In this document: piece after piece, positions 25,399 through 32,637 of the stretch
How positions within the stretch are numbered: position 1 is the stretch's first letter
Layout: the number at the start of each line of letters is the position of its first letter
DNA from: UBA6019 sp035535055
Lineage (GTDB): Bacteria; Chloroflexota; Dormibacteria; Dormibacterales; Dormibacteraceae
Assembly (NCBI GenBank): GCA_035535055.1
Contig: DATLQT010000044.1
Span: 62,001-126,000, forward strand
Length of the DNA: 64,000 nucleotides
Direction: 5' to 3'
Made by a program: the position numbers and the translations under genes
Notes under the pieces: generated by a model
Database searches by the model: none
Told to the model about the DNA's origin: nothing
The model's input: the letters and a program-made list of their open reading frames with translations, nothing else

Positions 25399-26317
25399 AG
25401 GTTCGCGGCCGACGAAGCCGGCCGAGCGCCCGGCGGACCGGGTTGTTCGACTCCGGCTGGGCGACCTCGGGCGTCGCCCAGGTGCTCCGCGGTGGCTCCG
25501 GCTCGGGCTGCTGCGCCGGCGGCGCGGGTGCGTCGACGGTTGTTGCCCCGGGCGCCCCCCCATCGCCTCCGTTCCCTCCGGCCCCTCCGGAGCCGCCGCC
25601 GCCGCGCCGCCGCCGGCGCCGTCGGGCCGGGGAGCTCGTCGGGGCGGCTTCAGCCGCAGTGGTCTCGGCCACCGGGACCGCCTCCTCCGGGACGGGCGGC
25701 GCGTCCGTCCGGGAGCCTCCACCACCGCTGCGCCTGCGACGCCGGGCCGGGGGCGGGGTGTCGGCCGGAGCCGGCTCGGGCAGGTTCGCCTCGGCGGTCG
25801 GCATGGCCTCGACGGCGGCCGCGGGCGCCTTGCCGCGCCGTCTGCGCCGGCTCCTGCTGACCGCCGCCGCCGCGGCGCCCTCGCGGCGCGCCACCAGGAT
25901 GGTGACCTCGCCCTCCATTACCTGGTCGCCGCCCTGGTCGATCAGCTCGACCTGCCACGTGCAGAGCCCCCAGCGAGGGTTGGTGACGTCCCGCTTGCGA
26001 CCCAGCCGCCAGCCGGCGTGCACGGTCATTCCCGGCTTGACGGGCTTCAGGAACCGCCAGTTGGTCCCCACCATGGCGACCGTCTGCGGTTGGGGGACGT
26101 CCATCGCCCCCAGCCCGAGCGCGATCGCGATCAGGAGCGAGCCGTGCGCGATCCTCCCGCCGAACTGGCCCTGGGCAGCGCGGGGCCCATCGAGATGGAG
26201 GAAGCCGAAGTCACCGGAGACCCCTGCGAAGGCGGCGATGTCGGCGTCGGTGACGGTCCGGCCCCGGGTGGTCCACTTGCCACCCAGTTCCAGGTCTTCG
26301 TAATGCAGCAGGTCCAG
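25382..26317 (-). CDS. MaoC-like hot-dog protein with Arg/Gly-rich disordered tail
   Basis: The N-terminal part (about 1-145) is a MaoC/R-hydratase domain with the pattern WTTRGRTVTDADI, FAGVSGD and GQFGGRIAHGSLL, followed by the second strand set TNWRFLKPVKPGMTV. The remaining 160 or so residues are low-complexity: Pro/Ala/Glu stretches with three arginine clusters, two of them followed by glycine runs, suggesting a disordered, possibly nucleic-acid-binding tail. The frame is bounded upstream by a TAG with no ATG, GTG or TTG before the hot-dog motifs; CTG at 26317 (used) or 26311 must start it. A TATACT box lies nine bases before 26317. Confidence 0.75.
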   Translation of the reverse strand: MDLLHYEDLELGGKWTTRGRTVTDADIAAFAGVSGDFGFLHLDGPRAAQGQFGGRIAHGSLLIAIALGLGAMDVPQPQTVAMVGTNWRFLKPVKPGMTVHAGWRLGRKRDVTNPRWGLCTWQVELIDQGGDQVMEGEVTILVARREGAAAAAVSRSRRRRRGKAPAAAVEAMPTAEANLPEPAPADTPPPARRRRRSGGGGSRTDAPPVPEEAVPVAETTAAEAAPTSSPARRRRRRRGGGGSGGAGGNGGDGGAPGATTVDAPAPPAQQPEPEPPRSTWATPEVAQPESNNPVRRALGRLRRPRTSSPAE

Positions 26318-26326
26318 GGCGAGCCG

Positions 26327-26332
26327 AGTATA
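26327..26332 (-). promoter_or_regulatory. -10 hexamer of MaoC-like gene
   Basis: TATACT on the minus strand, close to the TATAAT consensus, nine bases before CTG 26317. Confidence 0.55.
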
Positions 26333-26341
26333 GAACCGAGG

Positions 26342-27280
26342 CTACCTGCGCGCCCTGGCGCGGGCCGGCCCGGCCAGCGAGATGACCATCGCCAGCACCA
26401 CGCCGAGCACCAGCAGCAGGCCGGCCAGCTGCTGGTTGTAGCGCTGGGCGAAGAGCGCCACCGCGAGCAGCGCCGCGATGGTAACCACCGCCAGCGCGCT
26501 GTCGTCGACAAAGAGGCCGTAGACCTCGGACCAGGCGCCGTGGAGGAGGCGGACCGCCAGGATCGGCTCGCCCGGCGCGCCGACGGGGAGCCGCAGGTAG
26601 GCCACGAAGATCACCGAGGCGAGACCGTAGCCCACGATCAGCGCGAGGATGATGAGGTCGCTGCCCGGCCAGTGGACGCCGATCCCCTCGCCGGCGAAGA
26701 AGGTGCCGAAGGATGTGAGCATGATCCCGACCACGTACTTGAGGACGTTCTCGGGTACCTGGGTTAGGGGTCGCCGGGCGCCGACGCCGACCCCCACCAC
26801 GACCACCACCGAGACCGCGGCGCCGACGACCGGTGACAGGTAGCTGTTGCCGTTGAGGCCGCCGACCGCGACCACGATGAAGACGACCTCCAGGCCCTCC
26901 AGGAGGACCCCGTTGAAGGCGGTTGCGACGCCGGCCCAGTGCGATTTTGTCTCCCGCAGCCGCTCCTCGGTCGCTAAGTACGCCTTCGCCTCGTCGTGGA
27001 GGGCCTTGAGGCCCGCCGACCGGAGGATGGCCTTGTGCAGCCACTTGAGGCCGAAGAGGAGCAGGAAGACGCCGATCAGGGTTCGCACCACCGGCAGGTA
27101 GGCGGCCAGCGCCAGACCGAAGACGGCCACCATCAGGATCAGCGCCACCAGCGCGGCCAGGGTGCCGGTGAAGGCCGCCCGCCAGCCGCGGACGACTCCG
27201 ACCGCGAGGACGATGGTGAGGGCCTCAACCCATTCCACTCCGGCGGCGACGAAGGTGACGCCGGCGACGACCAGGTTCAC
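26342..27280 (-). CDS. multi-pass membrane protein resembling COG4280/FTR1
   Basis: 312 residues with about eight hydrophobic segments. Two membrane-embedded acidic motifs stand out, VEWVEALTIVLAVG near the N-terminus and LLEGLEVVFIVVA near the middle; they are reminiscent of the R-E-G-x-E motifs of FTR1 iron permeases and fit the uncharacterised COG4280 family. A metal transport role is possible but not shown. The GTG start is seven bases behind a TAGACT hexamer and divergent from the Nudix gene. Confidence 0.6.
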   Translation of the reverse strand: MNLVVAGVTFVAAGVEWVEALTIVLAVGVVRGWRAAFTGTLAALVALILMVAVFGLALAAYLPVVRTLIGVFLLLFGLKWLHKAILRSAGLKALHDEAKAYLATEERLRETKSHWAGVATAFNGVLLEGLEVVFIVVAVGGLNGNSYLSPVVGAAVSVVVVVGVGVGARRPLTQVPENVLKYVVGIMLTSFGTFFAGEGIGVHWPGSDLIILALIVGYGLASVIFVAYLRLPVGAPGEPILAVRLLHGAWSEVYGLFVDDSALAVVTIAALLAVALFAQRYNQQLAGLLLVLGVVLAMVISLAGPARARARR

Positions 27281-27287
27281 TGCCCCG

Positions 27288-27293
27288 AGTCTA
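27288..27293 (-). promoter_or_regulatory. -10 hexamer of COG4280-like gene
   Basis: TAGACT on the minus strand, seven bases before GTG 27280. Confidence 0.45.
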
Positions 27294-27308
27294 GTTGGAG
27301 GACGTCGG

Positions 27309-27314
27309 TACGCT
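27309..27314 (+). promoter_or_regulatory. -10 hexamer of Nudix gene
   Basis: TACGCT, seven bases before ATG 27322; supports that start over the upstream in-frame TTG at 27295. Confidence 0.45.
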
Positions 27315-27321
27315 GTCGGGA

Positions 27322-27822
27322 ATGGCCGCCCGCTTCTGCCAGGAATGTGGCACCCGGATGGAGATGCGGCCGGTCGAGGGCCGCGAGGTGCCCCACTGCC
27401 CGAGCTGTGGCTTCATCGCCTGGCGCAACCCGCTGGTGGCGACCATGGTGGTGGTCCAGACGCCGGCGGGGATCGTTCTCGGCCGCCGCGATATCGAGCC
27501 CGGACTTGGGCTCTGGTGCCTCCCGGGAGGCTTCGTCAACGAGGAGGAGGAGCCCCGCGATGCCGCCATCCGCGAGTGCGCCGAGGAGATCCGGGCGCGG
27601 GTCGAGATCGACTCGCTGCTCGACGTCTACCACATCACCCGCGGCGACGGCCGCGGCATGGTGGGGATCGCCTACGCCGGTCACTTGGCGGACGGCGAGT
27701 CGCCCAGCGCTGGCTCGGAGACGGCCGAGGTGGGGACGTTCCGGGTCGGGGAACTGCCCGATTTGGCCTTTGCCAGCCACCGCCGAGCGATCACCGAATG
27801 GGCTAAGGACCGGGGGGGATGA
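27322..27822 (+). CDS. Nudix hydrolase with zinc ribbon
   Basis: 166-residue protein with an N-terminal four-cysteine zinc ribbon (Cys 6, 9, 26 and 29) and a Nudix domain. The Nudix box runs from GGFVNEEEE to RECAEEI (about residues 69-90) and keeps the catalytic R-E-x2-E-E pattern; the usual glycine after it is Arg-92-like. The architecture resembles NudC/NADH pyrophosphatase-type and related nucleotide-diphosphate hydrolases, though it is shorter than NudC. Its end overlaps the convergent MFS gene by 20 bases. Confidence 0.85.
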   Translation: MAARFCQECGTRMEMRPVEGREVPHCPSCGFIAWRNPLVATMVVVQTPAGIVLGRRDIEPGLGLWCLPGGFVNEEEEPRDAAIRECAEEIRARVEIDSLLDVYHITRGDGRGMVGIAYAGHLADGESPSAGSETAEVGTFRVGELPDLAFASHRRAITEWAKDRGG

Positions 27823-28987
27823 CGGCCGCCCGGCGGCGCCGGCGGATCGGCTCGGTCCGGGCGATCAGTGAGATACCCGCCAGCACCGCGCCGGCGATTC
27901 CGCAGGCGGTGAAGCCGGCCAGGAAGCTGGCGTTCATCAGCGGCGCGAAGATCGCCGGGCCGGCCCCGAGGCCGAGGAAGAGCACGGTCGAGTAGACGCC
28001 CATCGCCGTCCCCCGGGACTCGGCGTCCGCCATCTGGACGAAGACGATGCCGATCGCGATGAAGGCGGTGGCGATCATGGGGATGGCCACCACCAGCAGC
28101 AGGGTGGCGGTCCAAAAACCGTGGAGGTGGGGAAGGACGAGCAGCCCCGCGGCGAAGCCGATGGTGCTGACGGCGACCACGACCCCCTTTCGGGTGACCC
28201 GGTCGAGCAGCCGGCCGGCGGGCACCCGGGTCGCGCCGTTCACCACCGCCTGGATGGCCAGCAGGTAGCCGATGGAGGTGCCATCGAGACCGAGGCCACG
28301 CTTGCCGAAGATCGGGATGTACGCCTGGTAGGTGCCCCAGAGGACGGTCGCGGCGAGGAACGCCACGATCAGCCCGACAAAGCCACGCTGCGCGGAGAGC
28401 GCCCTCAGCGGCCGGCCAAGCTCCAGGCGGCGGGGCCGGCGGTAACCCTCGGCGCCGATCCCCAGCGCCAGCAGGAGGGCGAAGCCGACCGGGATCGTCG
28501 TCACCAGGAGGTCCTGTTGGAGGTCGAGCCAGTGGAGGAGGATGCCGGCGATCGCGGGGCCGGCGAGGAACCCGGTCTGCATCGCCAGCGTGAGCCAACC
28601 CATCGAACGGCCCATCCGTTCGATGGGTACCCGGTCGGCGAGCGCGGCCATCAGCGCCGTCTGCGACGCGCCGGCGCCGACGCCGCCCAGCAGCTGGGTC
28701 GCGAAGAGCACCTCCACGCTGGTGGTGAGCCCCGCCAGCAGCTGCGAGGCTCCCAGCGCCAGCATCGACAAGACGATCACGTTGCGGCGGCCGAATCGGT
28801 CAGCGAAGAGGCCGGCGGGCAGGCTCAGGATCGCCGCCGCGATGGTGTAGGTGCTGAAGAGGAGCCCGATCTCGCCCCGGCCGGCGCCCAGCTGGTCCGC
28901 ATAGAGCGGAAGCGCGAGGTTGCGCGCGCCACCCGCGCCGAAGCTCAAGGCGCAGATCAGGTAGATCGCGAGTACGCGGTAATTCAA
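27803..28987 (-). CDS. major facilitator superfamily transporter
   Basis: Integral membrane transporter of 394 residues with about twelve hydrophobic segments. The MFS loop signature appears as GLFADRFGRRNVIVLS after TM2 and again, weaker, as GRLLDRVTRKGVVV in the second half. It resembles drug or metabolite efflux proteins. The TTG start at 28987 gives a short cytoplasmic N-terminus; an in-frame TTG at 29017 would abut the divergent sirtuin start and is less likely. The substrate is unknown. Confidence 0.85.
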   Translation of the reverse strand: MNYRVLAIYLICALSFGAGGARNLALPLYADQLGAGRGEIGLLFSTYTIAAAILSLPAGLFADRFGRRNVIVLSMLALGASQLLAGLTTSVEVLFATQLLGGVGAGASQTALMAALADRVPIERMGRSMGWLTLAMQTGFLAGPAIAGILLHWLDLQQDLLVTTIPVGFALLLALGIGAEGYRRPRRLELGRPLRALSAQRGFVGLIVAFLAATVLWGTYQAYIPIFGKRGLGLDGTSIGYLLAIQAVVNGATRVPAGRLLDRVTRKGVVVAVSTIGFAAGLLVLPHLHGFWTATLLLVVAIPMIATAFIAIGIVFVQMADAESRGTAMGVYSTVLFLGLGAGPAIFAPLMNASFLAGFTACGIAGAVLAGISLIARTEPIRRRRRAAVIPPGP

Positions 28988-29001
28988 ACGCTGCCCGTCC
29001 C

Positions 29002-29007
29002 TAGAAT
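29002..29007 (+). promoter_or_regulatory. -10 hexamer of sirtuin gene
   Basis: TAGAAT, nine bases before the ATG at 29017. Confidence 0.5.
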
Positions 29008-29016
29008 TCTCGCCCA

Positions 29017-29793
29017 ATGGCGCGTCCCGACCTCCTCGGCCCCACCGGCCTCGAGCGGGCGGCCGAACTCGTCGCCGGCTCTCGGCGGGGCGTCGCCTTC
29101 ACGGGAGCCGGGATATCCCAGGAGAGCGGCATCCAGACCTACCGCGGCCAGGGCGGTCTTTGGAACACCACCAGCCCGCGCACCTCTTCCATCGACTTCT
29201 TCATCGAGAATCCGGCCGGCTACTGGGAGGTGGCGCGGGAGCGTGGCCGGGTCCTCCTCGCCGCCCGGCCCAACCCAGCCCACGAGGCCCTGGTCGCGCT
29301 GGAGCGCCGCGGCCACCTGGTGGCGGTGGTCACCCAGAACGTTGACGGCCTCCACCGGCTGGCAGGCTCGCAGACAGTCCTCGAGCTGCATGGCAACGGC
29401 CGTGAGGTGGTCTGCCTCGATTGCGGCAACCGCGAGCCCCGCAGCCACGTCCAGGCCCGCCTGGAGAAGGAGCTGCCACCGCGCTGCCTGCTCTGCGGCG
29501 GGATGCACCTCAAGCCGGCGGCGGTCTTCTTCGGCGAGGCGATGCCGGTCGAGGCCACCCGGCGGTCCTTCCAGCTGGCCGAGGAGTGCGACCTGATGCT
29601 GGTGATCGGCAGCTCGCTGGCCGTCTACCCGGCGGCCCAGGTCCCGCTGGCCGCCCACCAGGCGGGCGCGCCGCTGATGATCGTCAACGCCGAGCCGACG
29701 CCCTTCGACGAGCTGGCGACGGTCATCGTCCGGGGACGCGCCGGCGAGCTGCTGCCGGAGCTGGTGCGGCTGGCCCTTCAGGAGACGGCGTAG
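29017..29793 (+). CDS. SIR2-family NAD-dependent deacylase
   Basis: Removes acyl groups from protein lysines using NAD. The 258 residues hold GAGISQESGIQTYRG, TQNVDGLHRLAG with the catalytic histidine in ELHGNGREV, a four-cysteine zinc module (CLDC and CLLC) and FFGEAMP, VIGSSLAVYPAA and IVNAEPTPFD. This is a complete bacterial sirtuin. The 3' end overlaps the convergent monooxygenase gene by 16 bases. Targets could include acyl-CoA synthetases, as is known for other sirtuins, but none is in the window. Confidence 0.93.
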   Translation: MARPDLLGPTGLERAAELVAGSRRGVAFTGAGISQESGIQTYRGQGGLWNTTSPRTSSIDFFIENPAGYWEVARERGRVLLAARPNPAHEALVALERRGHLVAVVTQNVDGLHRLAGSQTVLELHGNGREVVCLDCGNREPRSHVQARLEKELPPRCLLCGGMHLKPAAVFFGEAMPVEATRRSFQLAEECDLMLVIGSSLAVYPAAQVPLAAHQAGAPLMIVNAEPTPFDELATVIVRGRAGELLPELVRLALQETA

Positions 29794-31226
29794 GCGCCCG
29801 GGTCGAAGCGGCGCATCAGGCGCACGTAGGGCCAGGTCATCCCCGGCCAGATGATCGGGTTGCCGCCACGCTGGTCCAGATACCAGCTCCGGCAGCCGCC
29901 CGAGTTCCAGACGGTGCCCTCCAGCGCGAGCTGGGTCCGGGCGTTGAACGCGGCTTCGGCCTCGGCCCGGACCTCGAGGCGCGCTCGCCCGGTGCGGCGC
30001 AGGTGGCGGAGAGCACCCAGGACGTAGCGGATCTGGGCCTCCAGCATGATCAGCACCGAGGTGTGGCCGAGGCCGGTCTTGGGGCCGAGCAGCAGGAAGA
30101 GGTTGGGGAAGCCGGCGACGGTGGTCCCCCGGTAGGCGCGAGGCGATCCCTGCCAGTGGTCGGCCAGCAGCCGGCCGTCGCGGCCGCGGACGGCGTGGGC
30201 GAAGGGCACGTCGGTGACCTTGAAGCCGGTCGCGAGGACCAGCACGTCGACCTCGCGCTCGGATCCGTCGGCGGCGACGATCGAGTGCGGGTGCACCTCC
30301 CGGATCGCCCCTGACACCAGCTCCACGTTGGGCTCTTGGAGCGCTGGGTAGAAGTCGTTGGAGATCAGGATCCGCTTGCAACCGACGGCGTAGTCGGGCG
30401 TGAGCCGCCGGCGCAGCTCGGGGTCGGCGACCTGTCGTTCGAGGTGGGCGCGGGCCAGGCGCTCGGGGACCGAGTCGCGGCGGACCTTCATGAAAGCCAG
30501 GGCGAAGGTCTCGCGCCACCAGTAGACGCCGGTGCGCACCGCGCTCTGCAGCCAGGGGGCGTGGCGGTAGAGCGCCCGGGCGGCCTGCCGGACCGGGCGG
30601 TCGCGGTGGGGCATGATCCAGGCCGGGGTCCGCTGAAAGAGGTGGAGCTTGGCGACCAGCGGTTGGATCCGGGGCACCAGCTGGATGGCCGAGGCGCCGG
30701 TTCCCACCACCGCCACCCGCTTGTCGCGAAGGTCCACGGAATCGTCCCAGCAGGCGGAGTGGAAGCTGGCGCCCTGGAATTCGGCAAGCCCGGGAACGCT
30801 GGGTAGCGACGGCTCGCTGAGCGGACCCGCGGCGCCGACCACGAAGTTGGCCGTCAGCTCGCCGCCCGCTGTCCTCAGCAGCCAGCGCGACCCTTCCTCC
30901 TGCCACTCGGCCGAGGTGAGGCCGTGATTGAAGAGGATCTTGGGCCTCGCACCATAGCGGTCGGCGCAGCGCTCGAGGTAATCCCAGATCTCCTGCTGCA
31001 GCGGGAAGAGCCGCGTCCAGCCGGGGTTGGGCGCGAAGGAGAAGGAGTACAGGTTGGACTCGACGTCGCACTGGCAGCCGGGGTAGCGGTTGTCCCGCCA
31101 GGTGCCGCCCAGGTCGGCGGCCTTCTCCAGCACCACGAAGTCCTCGACGCCGGACTGCTTCAGCCGGATTGCCATGCCGAGGCCGCCGAAACCGCAGCCG
31201 ATGATCGCGACGCGGTGGTGCCTCAA
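29778..31226 (-). CDS. flavin-containing monooxygenase, Baeyer-Villiger type
   Basis: FAD- and NADPH-dependent monooxygenase of 482 residues. It has the FAD motif IIGCGFGGLG at the N-terminus, GGTWRDNRYPGCQCD, the fingerprint F-x-G-x3-H-x3-W in FQGASFHSACW, the NADPH motif VVGTGASAIQLVP and the ATGFKVTDV segment. It probably inserts oxygen into ketones or oxygenates N or S groups. The TTG start at 31226 overlaps the biotin ligase stop as TTGA, which rules out the longer frame extending into birA. Confidence 0.9.
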   Translation of the reverse strand: MRHHRVAIIGCGFGGLGMAIRLKQSGVEDFVVLEKAADLGGTWRDNRYPGCQCDVESNLYSFSFAPNPGWTRLFPLQQEIWDYLERCADRYGARPKILFNHGLTSAEWQEEGSRWLLRTAGGELTANFVVGAAGPLSEPSLPSVPGLAEFQGASFHSACWDDSVDLRDKRVAVVGTGASAIQLVPRIQPLVAKLHLFQRTPAWIMPHRDRPVRQAARALYRHAPWLQSAVRTGVYWWRETFALAFMKVRRDSVPERLARAHLERQVADPELRRRLTPDYAVGCKRILISNDFYPALQEPNVELVSGAIREVHPHSIVAADGSEREVDVLVLATGFKVTDVPFAHAVRGRDGRLLADHWQGSPRAYRGTTVAGFPNLFLLLGPKTGLGHTSVLIMLEAQIRYVLGALRHLRRTGRARLEVRAEAEAAFNARTQLALEGTVWNSGGCRSWYLDQRGGNPIIWPGMTWPYVRLMRRFDPGAYAVS

Positions 31227-31831
31227 GCCTGGCGCACCCTGGTGACGTCGCCGGCGATGACGCGCCTCCCACCGACGATCAGCGCGCCGTCGGGTGCCAG
31301 GTCCTCGGCGATTCCCTCGAGCACCTCGCCGCCCAGTTCCACGCGCACCTGTTGGCCGAGGGTCCAGGACAGCTGACGCCAGCGCTCCAGCAACGCTTCC
31401 GCCTCCGCCGCGGTCCACTGCGTCATCAGCGGCATCAACCGTTCGAGCAGCCGGTCGCGGTCCTCGCCGAGCATGGCCGCGCCCTCCGGCGCCGAGCTGA
31501 GGTTGATCCCGATCCCGACGAGGGCGTGGTTGCGACGGACCTCGGCCAGGATCCCGCCCAGCTTGCGGTCGTCGAGGACCAAGTCGTTGGGCCACTTGAG
31601 CCGGACGCTCCCACCGCAGGCCTCGGCGGCCGCCACGCCGGCCGCGAAGACGATCAGCGGGGAGGGCTCACAAACAAAGGTCGCCAGCAGCGCGCTGCCC
31701 CGAGGCGCCTCCCAGCTGCGGCCGAGGCGTCCCCTGCCGGCGGTCTGGTGGTCCGCGACGACCACCGACCCGAGGGGCAGGCCGCCGGCGGCGAGCTGGG
31801 TCGATTCGACGGTCCCGAGACGGTGGAGCAA
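31223..31831 (-). CDS. birA: biotin-[acetyl-CoA-carboxylase] ligase
   Basis: Attaches biotin to carboxylases. The 202 residues keep the catalytic loop as QTAGRGRLGRSW with the usual G-R-G-R-x-G-R-x-W core, LKWPNDLVLDDRKLGGIL and VGIGINL, and the C-terminal domain. It lacks the N-terminal DNA-binding domain of bifunctional BirA, so it is ligase-only. An acyl-CoA carboxylase transferase gene at 57-59 kb needs this activity. The TTG start has AAGGA upstream. The 5' gap holds one of two copies of a structured element. Confidence 0.92.
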   Translation of the reverse strand: MLHRLGTVESTQLAAGGLPLGSVVVADHQTAGRGRLGRSWEAPRGSALLATFVCEPSPLIVFAAGVAAAEACGGSVRLKWPNDLVLDDRKLGGILAEVRRNHALVGIGINLSSAPEGAAMLGEDRDRLLERLMPLMTQWTAAEAEALLERWRQLSWTLGQQVRVELGGEVLEGIAEDLAPDGALIVGGRRVIAGDVTRVRQA

Positions 31832-31859
31832 GTACGTCCTTCTTTTCGTCGTGGGTGGG

Positions 31860-31949
31860 CCGGGTTCATCCCGGCCCTGTGAGTTGTTTTGAACCGGGGC
31901 CGTGCGCGGCGCCGAGAGGGGAGATCCGGATAAGGGGGGCCGGCCCCCT
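31860..31949 (+). ncRNA. candidate structured RNA/repeat element, copy 1
   Basis: Non-coding element shared with 57042-57135. It begins with the hairpin block CCGGGTTCATCCCGGCC (31860-31876), then GAGTTGTT (31881-31888), GCGCCGAGAGGGGAG (31909-31923), and ends with a hairpin AGGGGG/CCCCCT (31933-31949) followed by a short T tract. Both hairpins are kept in the other copy, with changed but still paired bases in the last stem. Orientation is not certain; on this strand it precedes the gene at 31976. No known RNA family was recognised. Confidence 0.5.
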
Positions 31950-31975
31950 CAGGCTCTTTAAGCTTAATTCCGCTT

Positions 31976-32431
31976 ATGGCGGGGACCTCATGGGACAAGC
32001 TCGGGCTGATGGACGCTGCCTTCGAGGTCGTGGGGCCGGCGATCCGGCGGGCGGCCGAGGCGGAGGGCGTCAAGCTCCTCGAGTTCCACCGCGACGACCC
32101 GCTCTGGCGCCTTGCCTGGGCCCGCTCGCTCGGCGGCGAGGCGAGCGTCGACGTCGAGTGGACCGAGGACGAGCCTGACACCTACTGGCTGGTGGCGACC
32201 TGGTTCCGCGACGACTGGGACAGCGCCATGCGCCGGCAGCACGTGGAGGAGGTCGGCGAGTTCACCCGCGACCAGGCGCCGGAAAAGCTGGAGGCGATGC
32301 TCCGGGACGCCGTGGAGCGGGTCGACGGCTGGACCGAGGCCGACCTCGACGAGGAGTCGGGACCCTACCCGGAGTGGAAGCAATACCAGAGCCGGGACGA
32401 GTTCGGGCGGACGCGGCTGCCGGTCCGTTGA
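31976..32431 (+). CDS. hypothetical protein, 151 residues
   Basis: Soluble acidic protein rich in Trp, Glu and Asp, with no signal peptide or membrane segment. A central stretch (GGEASVDVEWTEDEPDTYWLVATWFRDD) looks like paired beta strands and is followed by a long acidic helix. I do not recognise a family. The codon pattern looks like that of the neighbours. It precedes a small membrane protein gene with a TTGA overlap, and then the F420 operon begins, so it may be co-transcribed with that operon. Confidence 0.65.
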   Translation: MAGTSWDKLGLMDAAFEVVGPAIRRAAEAEGVKLLEFHRDDPLWRLAWARSLGGEASVDVEWTEDEPDTYWLVATWFRDDWDSAMRRQHVEEVGEFTRDQAPEKLEAMLRDAVERVDGWTEADLDEESGPYPEWKQYQSRDEFGRTRLPVR

Positions 32432-32637
32432 ACAACGCGCCCCAGCCCCCTCGCCGGCGCCATCGGGCGGTGATCCTGATCCTGATGATGCTGCTCGGCG
32501 TGGCCTTCGTCGTCTTCACCTTCCCGGGGCCCGCCGACCTGAACGGCCGGAGCCTGATCGCGCTCGGCGTCGCGGTCGCCGTCGCGGCGATCGGCGGAAT
32601 CGCTTTCTCCTGGGCCCGGTATTTCCCTCGTAGATGA
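32428..32637 (+). CDS. small two-pass membrane protein
   Basis: 69 residues with a basic N-terminus and two hydrophobic segments (about 14-28 and 40-60). Not recognised. The TTG start at 32428 overlaps the preceding stop (TTGA), and its own stop overlaps the fgd start by ATGA, so it is translationally embedded between the hypothetical protein and the F420 operon. The frame continues further upstream, but that would overlap the neighbour by about 55 bases. Confidence 0.65.
   Translation: MNNAPQPPRRRHRAVILILMMLLGVAFVVFTFPGPADLNGRSLIALGVAVAVAAIGGIAFSWARYFPRR

Noticed and set aside
25500..25800. A frameshift as the source of the Arg/Gly-rich MaoC tail
   Set aside because: The frame stays open with codon use like neighbouring genes and the alternating Pro/Ala/Glu and Arg blocks recur three times, so I treat it as genuine coding sequence, though resequencing would settle it.
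31853..31975. A riboswitch of known class before the gene at 31976
   Set aside because: I compared it by eye with cyclic-di-AMP, SAM, cobalamin and TPP patterns and saw no match, so it is reported only as a candidate element.
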